Positions 54,460-63,876 are shown, numbered from the stretch's first letter. The stretch: 64,000 nucleotides of DNA from Bacteroidia bacterium (GCA_021740825.1 JAIOZA010000012.1:16180-80179); one strand, 5' to 3'. The notes: generated from the letters alone by a model not told the origin. Translations and numbers: made by a program.

Positions 54460-55854
54460 ATGAAAATTCTTTTTACACATGGTTATTTTTTGAGTGAAGA
54501 TCCAAAGGAACTTCAAATCATGAGGCCATATGTGCCTTTGGGAATTTTGTATATTTCCTCTTTTCTCGAAAAACATGGTTATGAGAACGACGTATTTGAT
54601 TCTACTTTTTCTACCTTAGAAAAATTAAAAGAACAATTAATTGAAACGACACCAAATGTTGTAGCTATTTATACTAATTTAATGACTAAGTTGAATGTGC
54701 TTAAAATTATTAAGTACATAAAAACTGAACCGTTACTAAAAAACACAAAAATAATTCTTGGCGGACCAGAAGTTAGAAATCACACACAGAACTTTTTGAA
54801 TTATGGCGCCGACTATATCATTATTGGAGAAGGTGAAGAAACAACTTTGGAATTAATAAATGCGATAAAAATTGCAGATGCTCCAACTCAACTCAGCATG
54901 ACAATGTCTAGTATCAAAGGCCTCGCTTATATAGAAAATGGAAAAGTAATCACCACACCTGAGCGTTCTTTAATAAAAGATATAAATGTTTTACCTTTTC
55001 CTGCTAGAGAAAAAATTGATTTCAAGCCTTATTTAAATGGTTGGAAAATCCATCATGGCTATAGTATGATGAGTGTAAATACCATGCGTGGTTGCCCGTA
55101 TACTTGTAAGTGGTGTAGCAGAGCGGTTTATGGTGGAACTTACCGCAGACGCTCTCCGCAGTTGGTTGCTCAAGAAATGAAACACATTAAAGACACTTAC
55201 AATCCTGATATGATTTGGTTTGTAGATGATGTGTTTACAATTCATCATAAGTGGCTAACAGAATTTGCTGCAGAAGTTAAAAAACAGGATGCTATTATTC
55301 CTTATGAAATTATTTCACGAGCAGATAGATTAAATGAAGAAGTGATTAAGACTTTAAAAGCCAGCGGTTGTTTCAGAGTGTGGGTTGGAGCTGAAAGTGG
55401 ATCTCAAAAAATTATTGACGCCATGGATAGGAGGGTAGATGTAATGCAAACACGAGAAATGATTCGCTTAGCCAAGCAACATGGTTTGGAAGCGGGAACA
55501 TTTATTATGTTGGGTTATCCAGGAGAAACTAAACAAGATATTAAAGAAACGATTGAGCATTTGGTGCAATCTAATCCTTCCCAGTATACGATTACTATTG
55601 CCTATCCCATTAAAGGAACGGAACTTTATAATGAAGTAAAAAATGAATTTTTAGAGCAGAGTTTAGAATGGGAAACATCCACCGACAGAGATATTGATTT
55701 TAAAAGAACTCATCCCAAGCAATATTACCAATATGCTATTCAATGGGTGATGAATGAAGTGTATTTAAAAACAAAAAACAGAAATGTTTTAAAGATTCCA
55801 TACTTGAAATTAAAATCATTGAAGTATCAGTTACAGATGGAATTAAGCAAATAA
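54460..55854 (+). CDS. Radical SAM enzyme with N-terminal cobalamin-binding-type domain (C)
   Basis: A 464-residue protein, the third radical SAM enzyme of the block. Its cysteines are Cys212, Cys216 and Cys219 in TMRGCPYTCKWC, followed by AVYGGTYRRRSP. It also has IIGEGEETTLELI in the N-terminal domain, as in B12-binding radical SAM proteins, and GAESGSQKIIDAMDRR in the core. It lies 19 bases downstream of the methyltransferase. The core is complete; substrate unknown. It ends the tight block; the remaining DNA up to carB holds repeats and a dead gene. Confidence 0.87.
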   Translation: MKILFTHGYFLSEDPKELQIMRPYVPLGILYISSFLEKHGYENDVFDSTFSTLEKLKEQLIETTPNVVAIYTNLMTKLNVLKIIKYIKTEPLLKNTKIILGGPEVRNHTQNFLNYGADYIIIGEGEETTLELINAIKIADAPTQLSMTMSSIKGLAYIENGKVITTPERSLIKDINVLPFPAREKIDFKPYLNGWKIHHGYSMMSVNTMRGCPYTCKWCSRAVYGGTYRRRSPQLVAQEMKHIKDTYNPDMIWFVDDVFTIHHKWLTEFAAEVKKQDAIIPYEIISRADRLNEEVIKTLKASGCFRVWVGAESGSQKIIDAMDRRVDVMQTREMIRLAKQHGLEAGTFIMLGYPGETKQDIKETIEHLVQSNPSQYTITIAYPIKGTELYNEVKNEFLEQSLEWETSTDRDIDFKRTHPKQYYQYAIQWVMNEVYLKTKNRNVLKIPYLKLKSLKYQLQMELSK

Positions 55855-55903
55855 TTTTTCGCGTCATAGTAGCGTAATATTTTAATTAAACTGCAAAATA
55901 ATT

Positions 55904-55945
55904 TCTCTGCGACCTTTGAAAAAAACTTTGCGCACTTTGCGGTTA
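55904..55945. repeat. Interspersed repeat of 'ctttgcg' type
   Basis: TCTCTGCGACCTTTG, then AACTTTGCGCACTTTGCGG, within 42 bases. Repeats built of ctttgcg / gcaaag units are a family I recall from intergenic regions of many Bacteroidota genomes. This is a fragment or single arm; the complementary arm is not seen nearby. Confidence 0.5.
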
Positions 55946-55951
55946 GATGTG

Positions 55952-56505
55952 CTAAAAACTAACTCCCAAACTCACCCCAGCCCAAAACTGAAAATAATTA
56001 GAGTGAAATCCTTCAGCATCACTACTCATAAAAATGGGTGTTAATGCAGCTCTCACAAAAAACCCGTCGTCTTGTTTTTTGTAGCGATAGCCACAGCGGG
56101 CAACTCCAAATACAATACTTTCCCAAAAGTAATTATCAATTTGATTTGGTCGTTAATTATATCTTCGCTGCATGGTCGCTCCGAGTCCCAATTCTAAATG
56201 ATGTCGGTTTTTAAAGAGAATAAAATTATTTTCTAAAACATAGATTTGTTCTATATAAAAGCCGTTAAAATGTGGTGCAAAACCTAGTCGGGCGCCTACC
56301 TTCAGTTTTTCTTTATAAATGTATATTCTGCAATATTTAAGCAAAATAATCCTGCATTTCCACCTAATTCGATAAAAGCAGCAGTTTTGGCGGGTTTCTT
56401 ACCATAATCTCGGGCTTTTGGACCAGTATAATCATCTTGCCCCTTAATTAATAAGGTACAAAACATTAGAAGTGCAGAAAACAGGTTATTTTTATAAGTA
56501 AACAC
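55952..56505 (-). pseudogene. Broken outer-membrane beta-barrel gene
   Basis: About 180 residues are recoverable. The first frame (from 56505) has a signal peptide and GQDDYTGPKARDYG, then TAAFIELGGNAGLFCLNIAEY. After a frameshift near 56330 the next frame continues RIYIYKEKLKVGARLGFAPH and ENNFILFKNRHHLELGLGAT. Both read as beta-barrel strands. An in-frame TAA at 56153-56155 then breaks it, after which the same frame continues WESIVFGVARCGYRYKKQDD and ends FQFWAGVSLGVSF, a typical barrel C-terminus. One frameshift and one stop indicate an inactivated gene. Confidence 0.75.
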
Positions 56506-56615
56506 TATTCAAACTTACGAATTAAAATAAAACGGCACTTTATTAATTAAATGTTAAAATCTTAATAGGTCTAAAGTCTATCAAAGCAGTATCTTTACCA
56601 AGTTTGTTTTTTCCA

Positions 56616-56731
56616 ATAGTTAGGAAAGTTAAAAAGTTTAGAAAGTTTAGAAAGTTAATACAATTTTCTATAACTTAATTAGCTTATATACTTTCAAAAC
56701 TTTACCAACTAACAAACTTTCAAAACTTAAC
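56616..56731. repeat. Imperfect palindrome of 'aaagtt' units before carB
   Basis: A left arm of repeated AAAGTT/TTAGAAAG units (56619-56658) and a right arm of ACTTTCAAAACTTT units (56691-56728) are approximate inverted copies. The right arm ends at the carB start codon, so it would lie in the carB leader RNA and could fold into a long hairpin. Confidence 0.5.
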
Positions 56732-56732
56732 T

Positions 56733-59543
56733 ATGAAAGATACATCTATAAAATCCGTTTTAATTATTGGTTCTGGTCCTATTGTTATTGGTCAGGCTTG
56801 TGAGTTTGATTATTCAGGTTCTCAATCTGCAAAAAGTTTGCGTGAAGAAGGCATAGAAGTCACATTGATTAATTCCAATCCAGCAACAATCATGACGGAT
56901 AAAGTAACTGCTGACCACATTTACTTATTGCCTTTAGAAGTTAAGTCAATTGTTAAAATATTAGAAGAAAGACAGATTGATGCCGTATTGCCAACAATGG
57001 GTGGACAAACAGCATTGAACTTAGCTTTAAAATGCGATGATTTAGGTATTTGGAAAAAGTACAATGTAAAAATGATTGGCGTTGATATCGACGCTATAAA
57101 AGTTACAGAAGATAGAGATTTATTTAGAATTAGAATGAATGAAATTGGAGTTGCAATGGCTCCATCAAAAATCGCCAAATCATTTTTAGAAGGTAAATCA
57201 ATTGCGCAGGAATTTGGTTTTCCTTTAGTAATTCGTCCTTCATTTACCCTCGGTGGAAGTGGCGGTTCGGTAGTTTATAAAAAAGAGGATTACGATCATC
57301 TATTAAACAGAGGCTTGCAAACTTCGCCAATACACGAAGTTTTAATTGATAAAGCTGTTTTAGGTTGGAAGGAATATGAATTAGAATTGTTACGCGATAA
57401 AAATGATAACGTAGCCATTATTTGTTCTATCGAAAACTTTGATCCAATGGGTGTTCATACTGGAGATAGTATTACTGTGGCACCGGCTCAAACATTAAGT
57501 GATAGCACTTACCAAAAAATGCGTACCATGGCAATCAAAATGATGCGCAGTATTGGTAATTTCTCCGGAGGTTGTAACGTGCAGTTTGCAGTAAGTGATG
57601 ATGAAAAAGAAGAAATTATTGCTATTGAAATTAATCCACGTGTATCTCGTTCTTCAGCATTAGCAAGTAAAGCAACGGGTTACCCCATTGCTCGTATTGC
57701 TAGTAAATTAGCTATTGGTTACACGTTAGATGAATTACAAAATCAAATTACCAAACAAACATCGGCTTACTTTGAACCAACTTTAGATTACGTTATTGTA
57801 AAAATTCCCCGTTGGAATTTCGATAAATTTAAAGGCTGTAATCGTGAATTAGGTTTTCAAATGAAATCTGTTGGAGAGGTAATGGCTATTGGTCGTTCTT
57901 TTCAAGAAGCACTTCAAAAAGCCTGTCAATCCTTAGAAATCAAGCGTAACGGTTTGGGTGCTGATGGAAGAGAAAACACCAATCAAGCAGAATTACTAGC
58001 AGGCTTAGAACGACCAAGTTGGAATCGTTTGTTTATGATTTATGATGCCATGAAATTAGGGATCTCTATTAAAACCATTCAAAAATTAACTCGTATAGAT
58101 ATGTGGTTCTTGGAGCAAATTGAACAAATGCTTGCCTTAGAGAACAAAGTATCAAAATACAGATTAGAAGATATATCAAAAGATTTATTATACGAAGCAA
58201 AACAAATGGGTTATGCCGACAGACAATTAGCTCATTTAATGCGTTGTTTGGAAAGTGAAGTGTATAATAAACGTAAGGAGTTTAATATTAATCGCGTTTT
58301 TAAAATGGTAGATACATGTGCTGCCGAATTTGAAGCTAAAACACCGTATTATTATTCGACGTTTGAAGATGAAAACGAAAGTATCAGAACGGATAAAAAG
58401 AAGGTGATTATTTTGGGCTCAGGACCAAATCGTATCGGTCAAGGTATTGAATTTGATTACAGTTGTGTGCATGGAGTATTGGCAGCAAAAGAAATGGGAT
58501 ATGAAACCATTATGATTAACTGCAACCCCGAAACCGTTAGTACAGATTTTAGTACAGCTGATAAATTATATTTTGAACCTGTTTTTTGGGAACATATTTA
58601 CGATATTATTTTGCACGAAAAACCAGAAGGTGTTATTGTACAATTAGGCGGACAAACCGCTTTAAAATTAGCAGAGAAGCTAGAGCGTTACGGAATTAAA
58701 ATTATCGGCACAGATTTTAAATCGTTGGATTTAGCAGAAGATAGAGGAAGATTTTCTAATTTGCTAAAAGAAAATAATATTCCTTATCCAAAATTTGGTG
58801 TCATTAAAGATGCCGAAGAAGCCATTACTTTATCTAAAGAATTAGGTTTCCCTTTATTGGTGCGTCCTAGTTATGTATTAGGTGGCCAAAGTATGAAGAT
58901 TGTTATTAATGAAGAAGAATTAGAACAGCACGTAGTTAAATTATTACATGACTTACCCGGTAATCAGGTGTTATTAGATCATTTTTTACAAAACGCCATT
59001 GAAGCGGAATCCGATTCTATATGTGACGGAAAAGATGTTTATATAGTTGGCGTAATGGAACATATTGAACCGGCTGGAATTCATAGTGGCGATAGTTATG
59101 CTGTGCTGCCAACGTTCGATTTATCTGAAAATGTATTAAAGCAAATAGATCAGCATACAAAAACAATTGCTATTGCCCTAAAAACGGTTGGGTTATTAAA
59201 TATTCAATTTGCCGTAAAGGATGAAGTAGTATATATTATTGAAGCAAACCCAAGAGCCTCTCGTACCGTTCCTTTTATTGCTAAAGCGTATGATGAACCA
59301 TATGTAAATTATGCAACTAAAGTAATGCTAGGTGCCAAGGTAAAAGACTTTGATTTTCAGCCAAAGAAAAAAGGATATGCCATTAAAATCCCTGTATTTA
59401 GTTATGAGAAATTCCCTGAAATTCAAAAAGAACTAGGGCCTGAAATGAAGAGTACAGGCGAAGCCATTTATTTTATTGATGATTTGTACGACGAATATTT
59501 CCAAAACATTTACAGCGAACGTAATTTGTATTTAAGTAAATAA
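56733..59543 (+). CDS. carB: Carbamoyl-phosphate synthase large subunit, short form
   Basis: A 936-residue subunit forming carbamoyl phosphate from bicarbonate, ammonia and ATP for pyrimidine and arginine synthesis. Both synthetase halves are intact: VLIIGSGPIVIGQACEFDY in the first and VIILGSGPNRIGQGIEFDY in the second, each with its ATP-grasp (RPSFTLGGSGG and RPSYVLGGQSM). The protein ends MKSTGEAIYFIDDLYDEYFQ and then stops, so the usual ~140-residue allosteric MGS-like domain (residues ~935-1073 in E. coli) is absent. I believe ~950-residue forms occur in other Bacteroidota. The palindrome at 56616 lies in its leader. Confidence 0.96.
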   Translation: MKDTSIKSVLIIGSGPIVIGQACEFDYSGSQSAKSLREEGIEVTLINSNPATIMTDKVTADHIYLLPLEVKSIVKILEERQIDAVLPTMGGQTALNLALKCDDLGIWKKYNVKMIGVDIDAIKVTEDRDLFRIRMNEIGVAMAPSKIAKSFLEGKSIAQEFGFPLVIRPSFTLGGSGGSVVYKKEDYDHLLNRGLQTSPIHEVLIDKAVLGWKEYELELLRDKNDNVAIICSIENFDPMGVHTGDSITVAPAQTLSDSTYQKMRTMAIKMMRSIGNFSGGCNVQFAVSDDEKEEIIAIEINPRVSRSSALASKATGYPIARIASKLAIGYTLDELQNQITKQTSAYFEPTLDYVIVKIPRWNFDKFKGCNRELGFQMKSVGEVMAIGRSFQEALQKACQSLEIKRNGLGADGRENTNQAELLAGLERPSWNRLFMIYDAMKLGISIKTIQKLTRIDMWFLEQIEQMLALENKVSKYRLEDISKDLLYEAKQMGYADRQLAHLMRCLESEVYNKRKEFNINRVFKMVDTCAAEFEAKTPYYYSTFEDENESIRTDKKKVIILGSGPNRIGQGIEFDYSCVHGVLAAKEMGYETIMINCNPETVSTDFSTADKLYFEPVFWEHIYDIILHEKPEGVIVQLGGQTALKLAEKLERYGIKIIGTDFKSLDLAEDRGRFSNLLKENNIPYPKFGVIKDAEEAITLSKELGFPLLVRPSYVLGGQSMKIVINEEELEQHVVKLLHDLPGNQVLLDHFLQNAIEAESDSICDGKDVYIVGVMEHIEPAGIHSGDSYAVLPTFDLSENVLKQIDQHTKTIAIALKTVGLLNIQFAVKDEVVYIIEANPRASRTVPFIAKAYDEPYVNYATKVMLGAKVKDFDFQPKKKGYAIKIPVFSYEKFPEIQKELGPEMKSTGEAIYFIDDLYDEYFQNIYSERNLYLSK

Positions 59544-59549
59544 AAATTA

Positions 59550-59578
59550 GCCCTGACAATAAAAGTCAGGGTTTTTTA
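59550..59578 (+). terminator. Rho-independent terminator after carB
   Basis: A 7-bp stem CCCTGAC (59551-59557) with GTCAGGG (59565-59571), seven-base loop, directly followed by TTTTTT. It lies seven bases after the carB stop codon. Confidence 0.9.
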
Positions 59579-59600
59579 TGATTTATAGTTTGATTTGAAT

Positions 59601-59883
59601 TTTTTGGGCGTGTCCCGCCAGCTGGCGGGTCAGGCTTTCGTTTCAATCTTTTTGTAAAGGGGGTACAAAAAGGATTTCCACGTCAATCCTTCAAGCAGGT
59701 TTATTGTCATCGCGAGGAACGAAGCAATCTCAAACGCAATTTTACTATATATGATGCTTCATAAAGGAACGTTCGCAATATGATGCATGAGCAATTGTAG
59801 TGCAAATCCTTTTGCCTGTCTCTTGCAAAAGATTGCAACGAAAAGTGCGACCCGCTGCCTCTTTGCGGGGCATGCCCAAAAAA
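59601..59883. repeat. Interspersed palindromic repeat element, copy 2
   Basis: Same family as 6151-6443. The left end TTTTTGGGCGTGTCCCGC and the right end GCGGGGCATGCCCAAAA are inverted copies, each followed inward by a GGTC/GACC arm and TTTCAATCTTTT or GATTGCAACG. The middle (59660-59820) is diverged from copy 1. A 75-codon minus-strand frame runs through its right part but is not a gene. Confidence 0.75.
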
Positions 59884-59932
59884 TAATAATTACATCTTTT
59901 ATTTACTTGCCTAATACCACAATTTAGGGCAC

Positions 59933-60040
59933 AAAAAAAGGGTAAGCTACTTTCATCGCACCGCTCAACCATCTACCCTTGCTATGTTCCCATCCTGGGG
60001 GATTTGACAGGAGCTGGTCGTGAAAGACTTACCCGCCGCA
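59933..60040 (-). ncRNA. ffs: Signal recognition particle RNA (small bacterial type)
   Basis: On the minus strand GGGTAAG and CTTTCA near the 5' end pair with TGAAAG and GCTTACCC near the 3' end, forming a long helix. The apical part carries CAGGATGGGAACATAGCAAG, corresponding to the conserved SRP domain IV that binds Ffh (GGAA-type loop and the symmetric AGCA side). A run of seven T residues follows the helix as terminator. The length of about 100 bases matches small bacterial SRP RNA. Confidence 0.92.
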
Positions 60041-60047
60041 AAAATAT

Positions 60048-60055
60048 CAAATATA
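60048..60055 (-). promoter_or_regulatory. -7 promoter element of the SRP RNA gene
   Basis: TATATTTG on the minus strand, a match to TAnnTTTG, ends eight bases before the RNA's 5' helix. A TTTG lies 23 bases upstream, somewhat farther than ideal. Confidence 0.5.
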
Positions 60056-60161
60056 TTTCACACTTTGTTATAATTCTGCAAAAAATTGGGTGAATAATAG
60101 CACAACATTTTTTTATGTACTATGATTTAACTCGTTGCGATTTATTTATTTAATAAAGAAA

Positions 60162-60725
60162 TTATTTTCCCTCTATCCAATTCGTAATTTTAGAACAGTT
60201 CGGACTTTTAAAAGAAAATAGATAATCTACTAAAAAGCCATTTTCGTCAATCAGATATTTTTGAAAATTCCACTTTACCGAGCTATTTGTAACTCCATTT
60301 TTGTCTTTACGAGTGAGCCATGAATATATATCACAAATGCCATCTCCTTTTACATCTACTTTTTCCATCATCGTAAAGGATACACCGTAATTTCTTGTGC
60401 AAAATTCTTTGATGTCAGAACTTGTTCCGGGTTCCTGATTGCCAAACTGATTGCATGGAAAACCCACAATTACAAAATTTTTATCTTTATATTTCTCATA
60501 TAATTCCTCTAATTCCTTGTATTGAGGAGTAAAACCACATTTACTAGCAGTATTAACTATTAATATTTTTTTTCCTTTTAGAGTAGAAAAATCAAATACA
60601 TTGCCATCGATAGTTTTTGCTTTAAATTGATGTAAAGATGAGGTTGGATTGCTCTTTTTATTTCTAAAAGCAAGTAAAACAGTAGCAACGGAAATTATAA
60701 TTATTATGATGTATATCTTTATCAT
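60162..60725 (-). CDS. Glutathione peroxidase-family thiol peroxidase
   Basis: A 187-residue enzyme reducing peroxides. The N-terminal hydrophobic segment (1-20) suggests membrane anchoring or export, unlike the cytosolic form. The catalytic tetrad is readable: Cys63 in NTASKCGFT, Gln97 in FPCNQFGNQEPG, and Trp152 with Asn153 in VKWNFQKYL. With cysteine rather than selenocysteine it is probably thioredoxin-dependent. It is monocistronic and divergent from the surface-protein gene at 60802. Confidence 0.92.
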   Translation of the reverse strand: MIKIYIIIIIISVATVLLAFRNKKSNPTSSLHQFKAKTIDGNVFDFSTLKGKKILIVNTASKCGFTPQYKELEELYEKYKDKNFVIVGFPCNQFGNQEPGTSSDIKEFCTRNYGVSFTMMEKVDVKGDGICDIYSWLTRKDKNGVTNSSVKWNFQKYLIDENGFLVDYLFSFKSPNCSKITNWIEGK

Positions 60726-60801
60726 TTGGATTTTTTTAATAAGAGTTTGATTAATAATTAATTAACATTAAGTTTGATATCATTTACTAAACCCTTTTAA
60801 A

Positions 60802-63800
60802 ATGAAAAAGTTCAAATTATTGTTTGTCTTGTTAATTTCATTAATGCTTGCAAATGCTCAAACTGTTTTTCTAACTTCTCAAAATTACGAAAATTTAAAG
60901 GCTGCGGGTAAATTACATTCAAAAACGATATACAAATTTATTGATGAGCCAAATTATAAGGTACAGCAACCCAAGCAAAATATTGCCGTTAATTCTTCAA
61001 GCAATTTACTTTCCGCAAAAGTTAATTCCGTTGGTTCTTGTCAGTGTTTATTGCCCGTTGACCCGACATTTTCTGTAGTACCAATGACAGGTTATACACC
61101 GCCTAGTTATAGGAATGATGATGGTTCATCGGCCTTAATTCAGTTAGGATTTAATTTTTGTTTTTATGGATCAACCTACAGCAGTTGTTTTATAAATAAT
61201 AACGGAAATATTACTTTCAATAGCGCATTATTTTCTTTCAGCGCAGGGGGCTTTCCAGCAGGAAATGCCGCTAGTTTAGACACTATAATGGTTGCTCCGT
61301 TTTGGGGTGATGTTGATACGCGCGCTCCTGCAAGTGGTTTGGTTTATTACAAAAAAACGCCAACAGCTTTTATTGTTAAATGGAATAATGTTGGATATTA
61401 CAATTCAATGGCAGATAAAATAAATGATTTTCAATTAATTATTACGGATGGAACCGATCCTATTTTACCAAATGGAAACAATATTGCGTTTTGTTATGGA
61501 GACATGCAATGGACAACAGGCTCTGCTTCAATGGGAACGGGAGGATTTGGGGGAATACCTGCAACTGTTGGTGTAAACAAAGGTGATAATCTGAATTTTG
61601 TTCAAATAGGGCGTTTTGATCAAGCAGGTCTTGCATATGATGGTCCTTATGGAGCAAATGATGGAATATCTTTTTTAGATAACAAATCCTACTTTTTTAA
61701 TACTTGTGGTACAAACAACAATTTACCTCCTATTATTCAAGATGCATCTGGTGGAGGATCTGCTTGCGGAGATACAATAAGAATTTGTGCATTAGGAGAT
61801 ACCTTAGTTTACACTACTACTTTTTTAGCGCCCGAAAATACGCAATCAATAACCATTAATGGAAGCGCACCGACATTAGGTGGAAGTTTTCAGCCATTGG
61901 GTGTAACTACAAGCTCTGCGGGAACAACAACTTTTGCATGGATGGTTGTTGCAAGCCCAAGTGTTACTGGTGTTCATACAGTTATCATTACAGGCACCGA
62001 TAATGGTACTCCGCCTTTATCCTCTTCGGCAACCTATTTTATTAAAATTGAAAACTTAGCAGTTCCGCAACCTACTATTTTATCATCACCGGTTGGAACA
62101 GTTTGCGCAACACCCGGCGCTACATTAACTGTAGCAAGTTGTGCAAGTTACGATAATGTTTATTGGAGTAATGGTGCAAGCGGATGCTCAACAGTTGCTA
62201 ATGCAACCGGATTATATTTTGTAACCGTCAAAAAGTCTGGTTGTTTTAAATCATCAGCAGATTCAATATTTGTATTTCCTAATCCTTTACCAGTAGTTGT
62301 TGGACCATTGAACTATTGCCCTCCCGCTACTAGCACCACATTATCTTTGGCTCCACCTTTAGTTGGCATGGCTGCTTATAGTAATTATACTTGGACTCCA
62401 GGCGCTGTTAATACCGCAACAGCTTCTTTAAACGGAACACTAGCTGGTAAATCTTACACAGTAAAAGTCACTGATGCAAATGGATGTATTGGCTCTACCA
62501 CATTTACAATTTCGACATCAACACCTACAGTTGGTATTACAGCAAATCCCATTTCAATTTGTGGTGCTGGTACGTCTACTTTAACTGCGTCCATTTCAGG
62601 GGCAACAAGTTATAGTTGGTCAAACGGCGCAGGCACCCAATCAACTACGGTTAATACTGATGGTGTTTATACCGTAACTGTTGATGCAAATAACTGTATT
62701 GCTACTAAAACTATTAATGTTAATATCAATCCAACACCAACAGTGGTTATTCCGACTAATGTGGGAATATGCTCTGGTTCAAACGCCACAATAGCGGCCG
62801 TTTCTTTCTCGCCGGCAGGTGCCTATACTTATACGTGGAGTACAGGCTCAAATGCTAGTTCTTTAACAATTTCTACTGCCACTGTATTAACGCTTCAGGT
62901 AACAAATAATGCATCTGGATGTGTAAGTGCTATATCTAACTCTTGTTCAGTTGTCACCGCTGCAAATCCCACAGTTACAATGGTTAGCCGTGTTATTTTT
63001 TGCTTTGGCTCAAATGCAACATTAAGTCCAACAGTAAATAGTGGTACGCCAAACTATTCCTACGCATGGACACCTTCTGTTTTAGGAACAGCTGCCACTG
63101 CAACCACTACTAATCAAGGTATTTATTCTGTTTTGGTAACTGATGCTAATTTATGTGTTGGCTCTACTACTGTTGCTGCAATAATGTCTTCGCCTGCAGT
63201 AACGCTATCATCCCCTAATTTACTAATTTGTCCAAATGAATGTTCAGAAATTACAGCAGTTGGATCCTCATCATTTACTCCATTTGCATATGCATGGTCA
63301 AACGATGTTACAAACACATCTGATTCAACTATTATGTGTTCGGCAGGCGATGTCATAGTATCATTTACGGACGCTCAAGGATGTATTGCAACAAATACAA
63401 TCACTGTTATTAATGATGTAGTGCCGGTTGCAAATTTTACGTCAACTCCGCCATCACCAGTAACGCCAACTATCTTAATTAATTTTACAAGCACGTCAAC
63501 CATTTTAACTGGCTCCATAACAAGTTCTATTTGGACTTTTGGTGATGGAAATTCAGCAAGTGGAAATCCAGTTGATTATGCTTACTCAGCAGCTGGAACA
63601 TTTCCAGTGGTGTTAACAATAACAGGTTCAAATGGCTGCGTAAATAGTTACACAGCAACTTATGTTGTTGATGCAATAATTGAAGTTCCAAATGTTATTA
63701 CACCAAATGGGGATAATGCTAACGAATTTTTGAAATTTAAGAATTTAGAGTTGTTAGGGACTAATAATTTGTCAATTTTTAACCGTTGGGGCAAGAAGTT

Positions 63801-63876
63801 AATTGAAATAGATAATTATAAGAACGATTGGAATGGAGGCAGCTATGTTGATGGTACTTATTTCGGGTCACATTAA
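60802..63876 (+). CDS. Large surface protein with nidogen-type and PKD domains, 3' end interrupted
   Basis: A frame of 1024 codons. It has a signal peptide (1-20), a nidogen-like beta domain (~75-300, with TIMVAPFWGDVDTRA and YNSMADKINDFQLIIT), a series of immunoglobulin-like/SprB-type repeats (~305-870), a PKD domain (~875-950, IWTFGDGNSASG) and the start of the gliding-motility-associated C-terminal domain (VITPNGDNANEFLKF and LSIFNRWGKKLIEIDNYKN). It breaks off after VDGTYF. About the last 20 residues (normally a YYYVL-type strand and beyond) are replaced by GSH and a stop, presumably by insertion of the element at 63865. The T9SS signal is lost, so the protein should not be secreted correctly. 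Confidence 0.88.
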   Translation: MKKFKLLFVLLISLMLANAQTVFLTSQNYENLKAAGKLHSKTIYKFIDEPNYKVQQPKQNIAVNSSSNLLSAKVNSVGSCQCLLPVDPTFSVVPMTGYTPPSYRNDDGSSALIQLGFNFCFYGSTYSSCFINNNGNITFNSALFSFSAGGFPAGNAASLDTIMVAPFWGDVDTRAPASGLVYYKKTPTAFIVKWNNVGYYNSMADKINDFQLIITDGTDPILPNGNNIAFCYGDMQWTTGSASMGTGGFGGIPATVGVNKGDNLNFVQIGRFDQAGLAYDGPYGANDGISFLDNKSYFFNTCGTNNNLPPIIQDASGGGSACGDTIRICALGDTLVYTTTFLAPENTQSITINGSAPTLGGSFQPLGVTTSSAGTTTFAWMVVASPSVTGVHTVIITGTDNGTPPLSSSATYFIKIENLAVPQPTILSSPVGTVCATPGATLTVASCASYDNVYWSNGASGCSTVANATGLYFVTVKKSGCFKSSADSIFVFPNPLPVVVGPLNYCPPATSTTLSLAPPLVGMAAYSNYTWTPGAVNTATASLNGTLAGKSYTVKVTDANGCIGSTTFTISTSTPTVGITANPISICGAGTSTLTASISGATSYSWSNGAGTQSTTVNTDGVYTVTVDANNCIATKTINVNINPTPTVVIPTNVGICSGSNATIAAVSFSPAGAYTYTWSTGSNASSLTISTATVLTLQVTNNASGCVSAISNSCSVVTAANPTVTMVSRVIFCFGSNATLSPTVNSGTPNYSYAWTPSVLGTAATATTTNQGIYSVLVTDANLCVGSTTVAAIMSSPAVTLSSPNLLICPNECSEITAVGSSSFTPFAYAWSNDVTNTSDSTIMCSAGDVIVSFTDAQGCIATNTITVINDVVPVANFTSTPPSPVTPTILINFTSTSTILTGSITSSIWTFGDGNSASGNPVDYAYSAAGTFPVVLTITGSNGCVNSYTATYVVDAIIEVPNVITPNGDNANEFLKFKNLELLGTNNLSIFNRWGKKLIEIDNYKNDWNGGSYVDGTYFGSH

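Noticed and set aside
59745..59972. 75-codon minus-strand frame
   Set aside because: It runs across the right arm of an interspersed repeat and the 3' end of the SRP RNA gene; composition and position argue against a protein.
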